Assembly (NCBI GenBank): GCA_014360645.1
Contig: JACIXD010000005.1
Coordinates: forward strand, 186,001-250,000
Direction of reading: 5' to 3'
DNA from: Actinomycetota bacterium
GTDB lineage: Bacteria > Actinomycetota > Geothermincolia > Geothermincolales > RBG-13-55-18
Length of the DNA: 64,000 bases
Shown piece after piece: positions 44,092 to 52,716 of this stretch. The position numbers and the translations under genes are program-made. Each line of letters starts with the position of its first letter. Position 1 is the stretch's first letter. The notes under the pieces were generated by a model. That model did not search any database. It had not been told where the DNA came from and worked only from the letters and a program-made list of their open reading frames with translations.

Positions 44092-45282
44092 ATGGCCAGG
44101 GAACTGCAGGAAGTCTATCTCATCGACGCCTGCCGCACCGCCTTCGGCAAAGCCCGGCCCGACGGCATCTTCGCTCAGACGCGCGCCGATGACATGGTGG
44201 TAAAGGTGATCCGCAGCCTGCTGGACCGCAACCCGGAGGTCCCCAAAGACAGGGTGGACGACAACGTGTGGGCGGCCTCCACACAGTGGGGCGACCAGGG
44301 CCTGACCATCGGACGCACCACCGCGTTGCTGGCGGGCCTGCCCGTCTCCACGCCGGGATGCGCCGTGGACCGCATGTGCGCGGGGGGCATGACCGCCATC
44401 TGCTTCGGCGCCTCCGAGATCCAGGTGGGCGCCGCGGACATCGTCATCGCCGGGGGCGTGGAGCACATGGGCAATCACCCCATGGGACAGGGCGCCGACC
44501 CCAACCCCCGCTTCTTGGCGGAGAAGCTGGTGGACCAGAGCGCGCTGAACATGGGCATGACCGCCGAGAACCTGCACGACATGTACCCTGACATCACCAA
44601 GGAGATGTGCGACGAGTACGCCGTGGTCTGCCAGCAGAAGGCCAAGAAGGCTCTGGACGAGGGCAAGTTCGAGAAGATCATCGTGCCCATGACGGTGTGG
44701 ACGGGCAACGGCTGGAAGGTCGCGGACAGGGACGAGCAGCCGCGGCCGGACGCCACCCTGGAGGGCATGAAAGGCCTGCGCACCCCCTTCCGGGTCAAGG
44801 GCAGGGTCACCCCCGGCAACGCCTCCGGTCTCAACGACGGCGCCGCGGGAGCCATCCTGGCCTCGGAGAGGGCGGTCAAGGAATACGGCCTCAAGCCCAA
44901 GATGCGCCTGGTGCAGTACGCCTTCGCGGCGGTGAAGCCCGAGATCATGGGCCTGGGCCCCGTCCCCGCCACCCACAAGGTGCTGGAGAGGGCGGGCATG
45001 AAGTTCGAGGACTTGGACGTCATCGAGATCAACGAGGCCTTCGCGGTGCAGGTCATCGCCTTCATGAAGGAGTTCGGCATCGAGAAGTACGATGATCCGC
45101 GCCTCAACCCCTGGGGAGGGGCCATCGCCTTCGGGCATCCCCTTGCCTCTTCCGGAGGCCGCCTCATGGCCCAGCTCGCCTTTTACTTCGCGGAGCACCC
45201 CGAGGCGAAGTACGGCCTGGCCACCATGTGCGTGGGGCTGGGACAGGGCGGCTCGGTGGTCTGGGAGAACGTCCAGAGCTAG
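44092..45282 (+). CDS. Thiolase (acetyl-CoA C-acyltransferase)
   Basis: A 396-residue thiolase that cleaves 3-ketoacyl-CoA (or condenses acyl-CoAs). Cys96 in VDRMCAGGM is the acylated cysteine, EINEAFAVQ holds the family glutamate/asparagine, AIAFGHPLASSGGR the catalytic histidine and MCVGLGQGGS the second cysteine. GAAGGAGGGG precedes the ATG. The FadB-like fusion follows after 27 bases with its own AAAGGAGG, so the two form a fatty-acid beta-oxidation operon and probably a trifunctional complex. The region before it holds the CRISPR array. Confidence 0.93.
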   Translation: MARELQEVYLIDACRTAFGKARPDGIFAQTRADDMVVKVIRSLLDRNPEVPKDRVDDNVWAASTQWGDQGLTIGRTTALLAGLPVSTPGCAVDRMCAGGMTAICFGASEIQVGAADIVIAGGVEHMGNHPMGQGADPNPRFLAEKLVDQSALNMGMTAENLHDMYPDITKEMCDEYAVVCQQKAKKALDEGKFEKIIVPMTVWTGNGWKVADRDEQPRPDATLEGMKGLRTPFRVKGRVTPGNASGLNDGAAGAILASERAVKEYGLKPKMRLVQYAFAAVKPEIMGLGPVPATHKVLERAGMKFEDLDVIEINEAFAVQVIAFMKEFGIEKYDDPRLNPWGGAIAFGHPLASSGGRLMAQLAFYFAEHPEAKYGLATMCVGLGQGGSVVWENVQS

Positions 45283-45309
45283 GATGAGGAGAAGGAAAGG
45301 AGGAAAGAG

Positions 45310-47343
45310 ATGCCCGACGAGCTGGTAACCCAGTTTAAGGATACCTATTTCGAGTCGCCGGCGGGAAAGATCGCCATCGTCACCATGGACAACGGCGAGG
45401 ACTACCGCAAGCCCAACAGCTTCGGGATGGGGGGCATGGCCAGCCTCAACGCCTGCCTGGATTGCGTGCTGGCTGAGCCCGACGTCAAGGCCATGATCCT
45501 CACCGGCAAGCCCTTTATCTTCGGGGCGGGGGCCGACCTCACCCAGGTGCCCCTGATCAAGACCCGCGAGCAGGCGCTGGAGATCGCCCGCACGGGACAC
45601 GCCGCCTTCAAGCGCATCATGGACCTGCCCTTCCCCACCGTGGCGGCCGTCAACGGCGTGGCCCTGGGCGGGGGGCTGGAGATCGCCCTGGCATGCGATT
45701 ACCGCACCGTATCCAGCGGCGTCACCGCCATCGGCTTCCCCGAGTGCTTCCTGGGGCTCATCCCGGGATGGGGCGGGACCACCTTGTTGCCCAAGCTCAT
45801 CGGCCCCGAGAAGGCGCTGCAGATCATCATCCACAACGCCCTCAACAACAACCGAATGATCAACGGCAAGACCGCCTTCGAGCTGGGCATCGCCGACCGT
45901 ATCTACGAGCCCGTGGACCTCATGGACAAGACCATCGCCTTCACCGTGGGCCTGCTCGAGGGCACGGAAGAGGTGGAGAGGCCGGAGCCCGACTGGTCCA
46001 ACCTCGATGCCCTCGTCGAGCAGGCCAGGGCGGTGGCCGACTCCAAGGTGCATGGCAACTCCAAAGCCCCCTACATGGCCATCGACATCATCGCCAAGGC
46101 CAAAGACATCTCGGTGGATGAAGGGTTCGCCATGGAGGACGAGGCCCTGGCGGAGCTCATCCCCTCGCCCCAGATGCAAGCGGGGGCCTACGCCTTCGAC
46201 CTCACCCAGCGCCGCGCCAAGAAGCCGGTGGGCGTGCCCGAGGGGGCTCCTCTGCCGGTGCGCAAGGTGGGCATCCTGGGAGCGGGGCTCATGGGCAGCC
46301 AGCTGGCGGTGCTCTTCCTGCGGCGCATGAGGATACCCGTGGTGATCAAGGACATCAAGCAGGAGTTCGTGGACAAGGGGATGGGCTACATCACCCAGGA
46401 GATCAGCCGCCAGGCCGAGAAGGGCCGCATCGACAAGGACAAGGTGGCGTGGCTGCTGAGCCTGGTGGAGCCCACCCTGGACTACAAGGACATGGCCGAC
46501 TGCGACTTCGTCATCGAGGCGGTGCTGGAGGAGATGCCCATCAAGAAGCAGGTCTTCGGGGAGCTGGAGGAGCACGTCTCCGAGACCTGCATCCTGGCCA
46601 CCAACACCTCCTCGCTGTCGGTGACGGAGATGGCCTCCGACCTCAAGCACCCTGGCCGGGTGGTGGGCTTCCACTTCTTCAACCCCGTGGCGGCCATGCC
46701 CCTGCTGGAGATCATCAAGGCGGAGAAGACCGACGACCCCACCCTCATCACCGCCTTCGACGTGGGAAAGAAGCTGGGGAAGCGCTGCGTGCTGTGCAAG
46801 GACGCCCCAGCCTTCATCGTCAACCGCCTCCTGCTGCGCTCCATGGTGGAGACGGTGAAGCTGGTGGACGAGGGCAACGACTTCAAGGAAGTGGACCAGG
46901 CGCTGTGGGCGCTGGGAACCCCCATGCCTCCCTTCGGGCTGCTGGCCTTGGTGGGACCGGCCATAGCCCTGCACACCAACGAGACCCTCGCCGCCGCCTT
47001 CCCGGACCGCTATACGGTGAGCGAGAACTTCAAGGAGCTGGTGGCGCGCAAGAAGCCCGGCGTGTACGGTCCCGACGGAGAGGTGGACCCGGAGGTGCGC
47101 GAGTTCTGGAAGCAGGCCGATCCTCCGAACAAGCTCAGCCCCCAGGAGATGCGCGACCGCGTGAGCGAGGCGCTGGCCGACGAGTGCTGGAGGATGCTGG
47201 AAGAGGGCGTGGTAGGGGCGCCGCAGGAGATCGACATCTGCATGATCTTCGGCGCCGGTTACCCCTTCTATATGGGCGGCCTGACCAGGTACCTGGACTA
47301 CGCCGGATACTCCGAGAAGGTCAAAGGAAAGAAGTTCCAATAA
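45310..47343 (+). CDS. Enoyl-CoA hydratase / 3-hydroxyacyl-CoA dehydrogenase fusion
   Basis: A 677-residue fusion of the FadB/FadJ type. The crotonase half has GKPFIFGAGADLTQVPL, PTVAAVNGVALGGGLEIALACDYR and IGFPECFLGLIPGWGG (oxyanion-hole and catalytic residues). The dehydrogenase half opens VRKVGILGAGLMGSQLAVLF (NAD-binding) and has NTSSLSVTEMA, VVGFHFFNPVAAMPLLEII and the C-terminal FGAGYPFYMGGL. Paired with the thiolase gene upstream. The stop TAA overlaps the first base of a REP-like element (TAATGGGGTC), which directly supplies the stop's context. Confidence 0.93.
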   Translation: MPDELVTQFKDTYFESPAGKIAIVTMDNGEDYRKPNSFGMGGMASLNACLDCVLAEPDVKAMILTGKPFIFGAGADLTQVPLIKTREQALEIARTGHAAFKRIMDLPFPTVAAVNGVALGGGLEIALACDYRTVSSGVTAIGFPECFLGLIPGWGGTTLLPKLIGPEKALQIIIHNALNNNRMINGKTAFELGIADRIYEPVDLMDKTIAFTVGLLEGTEEVERPEPDWSNLDALVEQARAVADSKVHGNSKAPYMAIDIIAKAKDISVDEGFAMEDEALAELIPSPQMQAGAYAFDLTQRRAKKPVGVPEGAPLPVRKVGILGAGLMGSQLAVLFLRRMRIPVVIKDIKQEFVDKGMGYITQEISRQAEKGRIDKDKVAWLLSLVEPTLDYKDMADCDFVIEAVLEEMPIKKQVFGELEEHVSETCILATNTSSLSVTEMASDLKHPGRVVGFHFFNPVAAMPLLEIIKAEKTDDPTLITAFDVGKKLGKRCVLCKDAPAFIVNRLLLRSMVETVKLVDEGNDFKEVDQALWALGTPMPPFGLLALVGPAIALHTNETLAAAFPDRYTVSENFKELVARKKPGVYGPDGEVDPEVREFWKQADPPNKLSPQEMRDRVSEALADECWRMLEEGVVGAPQEIDICMIFGAGYPFYMGGLTRYLDYAGYSEKVKGKKFQ

Positions 47344-47368
47344 TGGGGTCACATCTTCGATCTTCGAC
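47342..47368 (+). repeat. REP-like element arm at a gene end
   Basis: AATGGGGTCACATCTTCGAT then CTTCGACGG. It overlaps the stop codon of the FadB-like gene. A weak second arm (CTGAAGACCAAAGATACAGA) may lie near 47410. Same family as at 58838 and 60099. Confidence 0.8.
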
Positions 47369-47537
47369 GGTGTTTGAAAACCCGGCGAGTTCGCCTTGAT
47401 CCCTGGCGACTGAAGACCAAAGATACAGATACGGTTCCCTTCAGCAGCCAGCTCAAGTATCCGGGGCCAAAGCAGACGGCGAATACCGCCGTGTCGTCGG
47501 GATTGCGCGGGCGCGCGGGATGAAATATCATTGAGGC

Positions 47538-48470
47538 ATGTTGCCCGAAGGTATCTTCCTGCACCGGGACGAGGAGACCATCTGGCCGGCCTCGGCCAAT
47601 ACGCTCATGATCCGGGACGCCGACGGCGCGATCCTGGTGGACGTGGGCTGCGGAAAGGAGGAGGTGTACGCCCGGCTGAAGGGGTTTGTCTCCTCGCACG
47701 GCCTCTCCATGGGCGACGTGCACACCGTGGTGCTCACCCACGCCCACCCCGACCACATGGGCGCCATGCGCTACCTCCTGGAGGAGACATCGCCGCGGGT
47801 GTTCCTGCACCCGGTAGAGGTGCCCCTGGCGGCGGAGCCATCCCGCCTCAACGGGACCTTCGACATGGCCCTGCCGTTGCGCTACGGCATCAACCCCTTC
47901 AACCTGGAGAGGCCGGACATCCTGGAATACTTCAGCAACCTCTGTCCCATGGCACGTGCCGACGCCACCGATCTCATCGACCCCGACGGCGAGCTGGAGC
48001 TGGGACGGTTCAGGTTCCGGGTCATCGTCACCCCCGGCCACGCCAACGGCCTCGTTTCCCTCTTCGAGCCGGAGAGCGGCGCGCTCTTCACCGCAGACGC
48101 GGTGGGGGACGTGGTCGCCTGGTACTCGCCTTCCTCGGGCGGACTCACCGGCTTTCTGGAGGGGCTGGACCGCCTGGCGGCCGTCCCCGCGTCCTTCCTC
48201 GTCCCCTCACATGGGAAGACGAGCGGCGCGCCGGCGCGCGAGATCGCCAGGACCAGGGAACGCCTCCTGCGCCGCGAGGAGAAGATACTGGGGGAGCTGG
48301 CGGCGGGGCCGGTCCCCTTTCCCGAGCTGGCATCCCGCGTGTTCAGAAACCCCCTCATCGCCTTCTTCCCCGGACCCCAGATCCTCCAGTGCCACCTGGA
48401 CAAGCTGGAGGCGGAGGGAAAGGTTAAGTGCCGGGGAGAGGAGGACGGCTGGCTGGTGGAAGCGCTGTGA
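47538..48470 (+). CDS. MBL-fold metallo-hydrolase
   Basis: A 310-residue metallo-beta-lactamase-fold hydrolase. The metal site VLTHAHPDHMGAMRYLL near 75-90 is complete, with GHANGLVSLFEPE and FTADAVGD later giving further ligands. A C-terminal region (about 235-310) looks like a winged-helix LACTB2-type extension. Substrates may be CoA thioesters or nucleic acids; adjacency to beta-oxidation genes suggests the former only weakly. Preceded by a 194-base gap holding the REP-like element. Confidence 0.82.
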   Translation: MLPEGIFLHRDEETIWPASANTLMIRDADGAILVDVGCGKEEVYARLKGFVSSHGLSMGDVHTVVLTHAHPDHMGAMRYLLEETSPRVFLHPVEVPLAAEPSRLNGTFDMALPLRYGINPFNLERPDILEYFSNLCPMARADATDLIDPDGELELGRFRFRVIVTPGHANGLVSLFEPESGALFTADAVGDVVAWYSPSSGGLTGFLEGLDRLAAVPASFLVPSHGKTSGAPAREIARTRERLLRREEKILGELAAGPVPFPELASRVFRNPLIAFFPGPQILQCHLDKLEAEGKVKCRGEEDGWLVEAL

Positions 48471-48590
48471 ATCACGGGCACGGCTCCACGGATGCGAGCG
48501 CATGAGGCGGGGTTAACAGGGCTCGGATGACAGGGATAGGAAAACTGGCGCGCACGGCCCTGGTGAATGAGTTTATAATCGGGGTGACCG

Positions 48591-48899
48591 GTGGCGGCGG
48601 AGCGCGAGGAAGGCGAGGTGGTGAACGCCTTTTTCATCTATTCCGAGGGACGCCCTGTCTTCACCGGCCTATGTTCCCTCATCCTCGGGGCCCTCATCGC
48701 CCTGCTCATGCTCATCTTCCAGAGCAGGGGCCTGGGAGGGGTGGCCATACTCTTCTCCATCTTCGCCCTGGGCATGGCCATCACCAACCTCACCACCATA
48801 CTGCGCAGCGAGGGGATCTCCATGGGGGTGGGGACGGTCATCTTCATCGCCTTCTCTTTCCTGGGACTGGTGGGGGGAGGCATGGCTATGTCCGGCTGA
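48591..48899 (+). CDS. Small membrane protein of unknown function
   Basis: A 102-residue protein with three predicted membrane helices (FTGLCSLILGALIALLMLIF, GGVAILFSIFALGMAITNL, VGTVIFIAFSFLGLVGGGMA). No family recognised. GTG 48591 start; TATAAT near 48573 could be a -10. It lies between the MBL gene and the second lipid-kinase-like gene on the same strand. Confidence 0.55.
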   Translation: MAAEREEGEVVNAFFIYSEGRPVFTGLCSLILGALIALLMLIFQSRGLGGVAILFSIFALGMAITNLTTILRSEGISMGVGTVIFIAFSFLGLVGGGMAMSG

Positions 48900-49185
48900 C
48901 GGAGGAGGCGGCCGGCGTCACCGTCGGAGGATACGGCCACGCAGGCATGGACGCACGGACATGGATCGGACAGGCCGGGTGACCCGCAGCGCAATCCGGG
49001 TTTCGAGCCGGCTTTGTTCCGGACCCCGGGCGGTCATGGCCCTGCCCTTACCGATACCATGGCAGGAAATGGTATTAAGTGAGCGGCATCCGGCACGATT
49101 AGACGCGGGATCTCGGCATCAGATGCCGCGGCCGGCCGGGGTTTGCCGCGGGGCGACGGAGAATCCGGACGATAAAGGAGATGTC

Positions 49186-50313
49186 TTGAGGCCCGAAAAC
49201 GGCGAGATGGGATTGCGACGCAGGCCCGCGCGGCCCGGGTCCTCATTTCATGCCGCACTCCTCATGCTGGCGCTCCTGTCGCTGGCTTTAGCCCTCACCG
49301 GCGGCGGGCACGGGAGATCGCCGCACGCAGTGCTTTCCCTTCCTCTACTTGGCATAGCCGTGCTCACCAACGTGGAGGCGGGCAGGAACCGCTTCGGGCG
49401 CTACAAGCGCTACGGCATCCCGGAGATGGTGGGGAACCGGGGCCTGGTCATGGAGACGGAGACCATGGAGGAGATCGACGGCGCAGTGGAGCGCATGCTC
49501 GCCCGCGGTGAGCGCCTCCTGTGCCTCAACGGCGGGGACGGCACCGTGCAGCGGACCGTCACCCACATGGTGAACAAATACGGGGAGGGCTCCGACCGCA
49601 TACCGGTGATCTTCCCCCTGCGCGGGGGAACCATGAACCTATTGGCGGACCACCTCGGCATCAAGGGCACGCCGCCCGAACTGCTGCGCCGCGCCCTGGA
49701 CACCGAGCGCTCTCTTGACGAGCTGCCCTGCGTGGATGTTCCCACCCTGCGGGTGACTCGCCGCACGGGCGAGAGGGAGGAAAGGGTATACGGGTTCTTT
49801 TTCGGCAACGGCGCCCTCTACCGTTTTCACCGCGTCTATTACCGCGAGACCAAAGGGGGGCCGGTGGCCGCCGCCAAGCTCTTCGCCAAGTGCGCCTTCG
49901 GCGGCGCAACCCGCCGCACCCGCTACCGGGACGTCTTCGGCCTCACCCCGGCGCGGGTGGCCATCGACGACTTCGAGCTCCCGGCGGAAGAGGTGACGGT
50001 GGTGCTGGCGGTCGTCTTTCAGGTGGTGGTGATAACCTTCGACGCCTTCCGTGACGAGGGCGAGGGCGATTTCTACGTCATCGCCACCAGCGTCCCCATC
50101 TTCCGCCTCGCCCGCAGGCTGCACCGGCTGCTGTGGGCGAGGGGGAGCGAGCCCCCCTACCCCAGGGAGGAGTTCTTCAACCAGCGCGCCTCCCGCATCC
50201 GCATGGAATGTCGCGAGGGCTACAGCCTGGACGGGGAGGTCTTCGAGCTGGAGGAGCCCTACGCCCTCACCATCGAGCGCGGCCCCTCGATCAGGGTCCT
50301 GAACCCTGTATAG
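49186..50313 (+). CDS. Diacylglycerol kinase catalytic-domain protein
   Basis: A 375-residue protein with two hydrophobic N-terminal stretches and a DAGK-like catalytic domain. IAVLTNVEAGRNRFGRYKRY, LLCLNGGDGTVQRTVTHMV and IFPLRGGTMNLLADHLG are the nucleotide-binding motifs (GGDGT; the usual PxGTxN region is changed to LRGGTMN). It also has SLDGEVFELEE. TTG 49186 is chosen because AAAGGAG lies 5 bases upstream; the longer frame from 48961 lacks a site. The other DAGK-like protein at 39023 is only distantly similar. Substrate unknown. Confidence 0.75.
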   Translation: MRPENGEMGLRRRPARPGSSFHAALLMLALLSLALALTGGGHGRSPHAVLSLPLLGIAVLTNVEAGRNRFGRYKRYGIPEMVGNRGLVMETETMEEIDGAVERMLARGERLLCLNGGDGTVQRTVTHMVNKYGEGSDRIPVIFPLRGGTMNLLADHLGIKGTPPELLRRALDTERSLDELPCVDVPTLRVTRRTGEREERVYGFFFGNGALYRFHRVYYRETKGGPVAAAKLFAKCAFGGATRRTRYRDVFGLTPARVAIDDFELPAEEVTVVLAVVFQVVVITFDAFRDEGEGDFYVIATSVPIFRLARRLHRLLWARGSEPPYPREEFFNQRASRIRMECREGYSLDGEVFELEEPYALTIERGPSIRVLNPV

Positions 50314-50891
50314 TGCCATGCCTCATAACCATTGGTCGCCCCGTCTGGATTAAAGTCCGCCGCCAGCTCAATTTACGTGGGCCAAGACAATACCTTAGCC
50401 TTAGGGTTTGCAATCGAGACCTCATGCCCTGCTCATATCGACAATCCGCTTTTGCCGTCTTTTTCCGGCGTTATTGGTCCTTTCGAGATGTTGACGCCAT
50501 GAACCATCTATGCTTAAATATGGGTGACCGGTCACCCATATTCATGCATATGAGAGACATGAAAGGAAATCGGTCGATCATGGTGTTTCTCGGAGCGCGC
50601 TTCCGGTGTCCCGGATCTCGAGAAAAGAGTCCGGTTGGATCTCACGGCGTCGCTATTGTCGCCTGCCCATTCCAGTGAAGAGTCAGCTTGAGCGGCAGGC
50701 ACAGAGAAAATGGAGGGCAAGTCCTTCGAACCGTGGGTACGGATGTTGGTCCGGTCGTCGGAGTCCTTGTCAGGTTTGCCTCGATGTGAGCGTTAGCGCA
50801 TGAGTGATCCGTTTTCGCCGTTGCGATAACGGTCGATACCGAGATGTGGCAGAGTATTGGTTTCGCGAAGACTTGACAAAGGAGAGTGGTA
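50314..50891. other. Intergenic, start of lower-GC block
   Basis: About 580 bases of lower GC than the left side by eye. It holds a promoter and a perfect palindrome at 50491-50542 and no recognised gene. The long gap between the promoter and the first gene (about 370 bases) leaves room for a leader RNA, but I see no known riboswitch. Confidence 0.5.
50491..50542 (+). promoter_or_regulatory. Promoter with overlapping 26-bp perfect palindrome operator
   Basis: TTGACG (50491-50496) and TTAAAT (50514-50519) with a 17-base spacer form a promoter. A perfect palindrome, AATATGGGTGACC plus GGTCACCCATATT (50517-50542), overlaps the -10 and expected start site. This is the geometry of a repressor operator, and the core GTGACCGGTCAC resembles TetR-family sites. 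The only TetR gene nearby is at 54231-54908, at the far end of the same block. Confidence 0.65.
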
Positions 50892-51482
50892 ATGGGAGAC
50901 ACAAAAGAGGGCAGGGTGACTTGGGAGGAATTGCGCCTCGAGTTACTCGGACTTCCTAAGGAAAAACTGGTCGATCTTATCGACATGTGGGTGAGGAACT
51001 ACTGGACGAACCAGAATTACTGGATAGTCTTTACGGAGAGGGATTTCGGCGAGGAGGCCGCTGCGAGGCTTGACGGGGAGATCTGGGAAAGGACCGCACG
51101 CGCTCAAGCATATCGGTTAAAAAGGATCCTCGAGCTGGGGGATGACATACAGAGCCTTGCCACTATCCTGAAGTTTTCCGCTGCACAATGGGTCAACGCT
51201 GGCTTCAGGTGGGAATTCCTATGCGTCGAGGAAAAGCGTCTGGCATTCAGAGTCAATGAATGCCCCATGGGCAAATATAGAAAAGAGTTGAATCTACCGT
51301 TGTTTCCCTGCAAGATCGGCTCCCCGCCCCTGTATATCGCAATGGCCCATGCGGTCAACGAGGGTTTTGTCGTGAATTGTCTTCATGCTCACCCCGATCC
51401 CCCGAAGGAGAACGTCATGTGTGAATGGGAGTTCATCTTGCCGGATGGCGAGAGCGGGAGGTGTGCAAAATGTCCGAGTTAA
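50892..51482 (+). CDS. DUF6125-like protein
   Basis: A 196-residue cytoplasmic protein matching DUF6125 by pattern: RLELLGLPKEKLVDLIDMWVRNYW and FTERDFGEEAAARLDGEIWER near the start, KLAF-type strand LAFRVNECPMG, PLFPCKIGSPPL and a C-terminal cysteine/histidine region NCLHAHPDPPKENVMCEWEF. The family is uncharacterised and related by layout to L-2-amino-thiazoline-4-carboxylate hydrolases. AAGGAG lies 9 bases upstream of ATG 50892. The stop overlaps the CaiB gene start by 13 bases, so they are co-translated. Confidence 0.65.
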   Translation: MGDTKEGRVTWEELRLELLGLPKEKLVDLIDMWVRNYWTNQNYWIVFTERDFGEEAAARLDGEIWERTARAQAYRLKRILELGDDIQSLATILKFSAAQWVNAGFRWEFLCVEEKRLAFRVNECPMGKYRKELNLPLFPCKIGSPPLYIAMAHAVNEGFVVNCLHAHPDPPKENVMCEWEFILPDGESGRCAKCPS

Positions 51483-52693
51483 AAAAACCTCTTGAAGGAG
51501 TAAGGATTCTCGATCTCACCTGGGTATACGCCGGGCCTTTCGCGACACTCGTGCTCAGCGACCTAGGGGCGGAAGTGATCAAATTGGAAGGGCCGCCGGT
51601 GGGCGACTATACGAGGGTCTTTCCCCCTATGAGGAACGGGTGGAGCGGGTATTACTACATGTTGAATCGCGGCAAAAAGTCCATAGCTTTGAACTTAAAA
51701 ATGGAGGAAGGGAAAAAGATCTTCCTCGACCTGTGCAAGAGATTTGATGTGATCACGGAGAATTTCGTGGCCGGAACCATGGATAGGCTAGGCCTCGGAT
51801 ATGAAACCGTTAAAAAAGTGAACCCTTCCATGATTTACGCGGCTATAAGCGGGTTCGGTAGTTACGGCCCCTATTCCAAGATGCCCTGCGTCGATCCCGT
51901 CGCACAAGCTATGGGCGGGTTGATGAGCATGACGGGATACCCTGGGATGCCGCCACTCAAGACGGGACCCGCCGTCGCGGATTCGCTGACGGGACTATTC
52001 CTTGCCGTCGGCATCCTCGCAGCGCTGCGGAAAAGAGACGTCACGGGTCACGGGCAGAGGATCGAGGTCGCAATGATGGACGCCGTATTCTCGGTTCTCG
52101 AGGAGAGCGTGATAAGAGCGAGCATGACGGGCGATTCCCTACCCGCCAGGGGAAATACCGATCCCTTAGGGGCGCCTTGGGATGCTTTTCAGACCAGGGA
52201 TGGTAAATGGGTGATGGTTTGTTGTGTCGGCAGTGACAAGTTCGACAGGATCTACCGGCATATCGGCAGGGACGACATAGCGGATAAATATAAGGGCGAC
52301 TCGGAGCAAGCGATCGAGGCGAGATCACGCGACCTCGCTTACCTTAACTCCGCTTTCGCCGAGTGGGTGAAAACACAGGAATCATCAGCGTTGCTTGATT
52401 TCCTGCTCGAGATGAGTATCCCGTGTGGGATTGTAAAGGACGTTGTTGAACTACTCGACGATCCCCATCTTTATGCTCGTAGGATGATTCTCGAGCATGA
52501 CCATCCAAGCCTGGGAAAAGTCAAGACTTTCAACCAGCCCATCAGGTTTCTCGATGATCGAGGTGTCGATGAAGCAGTAAAGCTGCACGACAAAGCCCTG
52601 GGCAATGACACCAAAGCCATCCTTGCGAAAGAGCTCGGCATCTCGGAAGAGGAGATAAGCAACCTCAGGGAAAAGGGCGTCGTCTGGGCCTGA
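51470..52693 (+). CDS. CaiB/BaiF family CoA-transferase
   Basis: A 407-residue class III CoA-transferase that moves CoA between a donor thioester and an acid. LEGVRILDLTWVYAGPFATLVLSDLGAEVIKLE is the typical start; LNRGKKSIALNLK, GFGSYGPYSKMPCVDPVAQAM (catalytic aspartate in the D of CVDP) and GTGHGQRIEVAMMDAVFS follow. GGGAGG precedes ATG 51470. It lies in an operon with DUF6125 and an APC permease, pointing to uptake and CoA activation of an organic acid or amine (inference). Confidence 0.88.
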   Translation: MSELKKPLEGVRILDLTWVYAGPFATLVLSDLGAEVIKLEGPPVGDYTRVFPPMRNGWSGYYYMLNRGKKSIALNLKMEEGKKIFLDLCKRFDVITENFVAGTMDRLGLGYETVKKVNPSMIYAAISGFGSYGPYSKMPCVDPVAQAMGGLMSMTGYPGMPPLKTGPAVADSLTGLFLAVGILAALRKRDVTGHGQRIEVAMMDAVFSVLEESVIRASMTGDSLPARGNTDPLGAPWDAFQTRDGKWVMVCCVGSDKFDRIYRHIGRDDIADKYKGDSEQAIEARSRDLAYLNSAFAEWVKTQESSALLDFLLEMSIPCGIVKDVVELLDDPHLYARRMILEHDHPSLGKVKTFNQPIRFLDDRGVDEAVKLHDKALGNDTKAILAKELGISEEEISNLREKGVVWA

Positions 52694-52716
52694 AGGTCTC
52701 GAGAGGGAGGGGTTCG

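Noticed and set aside
43990-47352. Very long open frame (1120 codons) on the minus strand
   Set aside because: It is the antisense frame of the thiolase and FadB-like genes. High-GC coding DNA keeps antisense frames open; the plus-strand proteins have clear families and ribosome-binding sites.
50559-50678. Small frame after the palindrome promoter
   Set aside because: No ribosome-binding site and no protein-like pattern; not enough to call a leader peptide.
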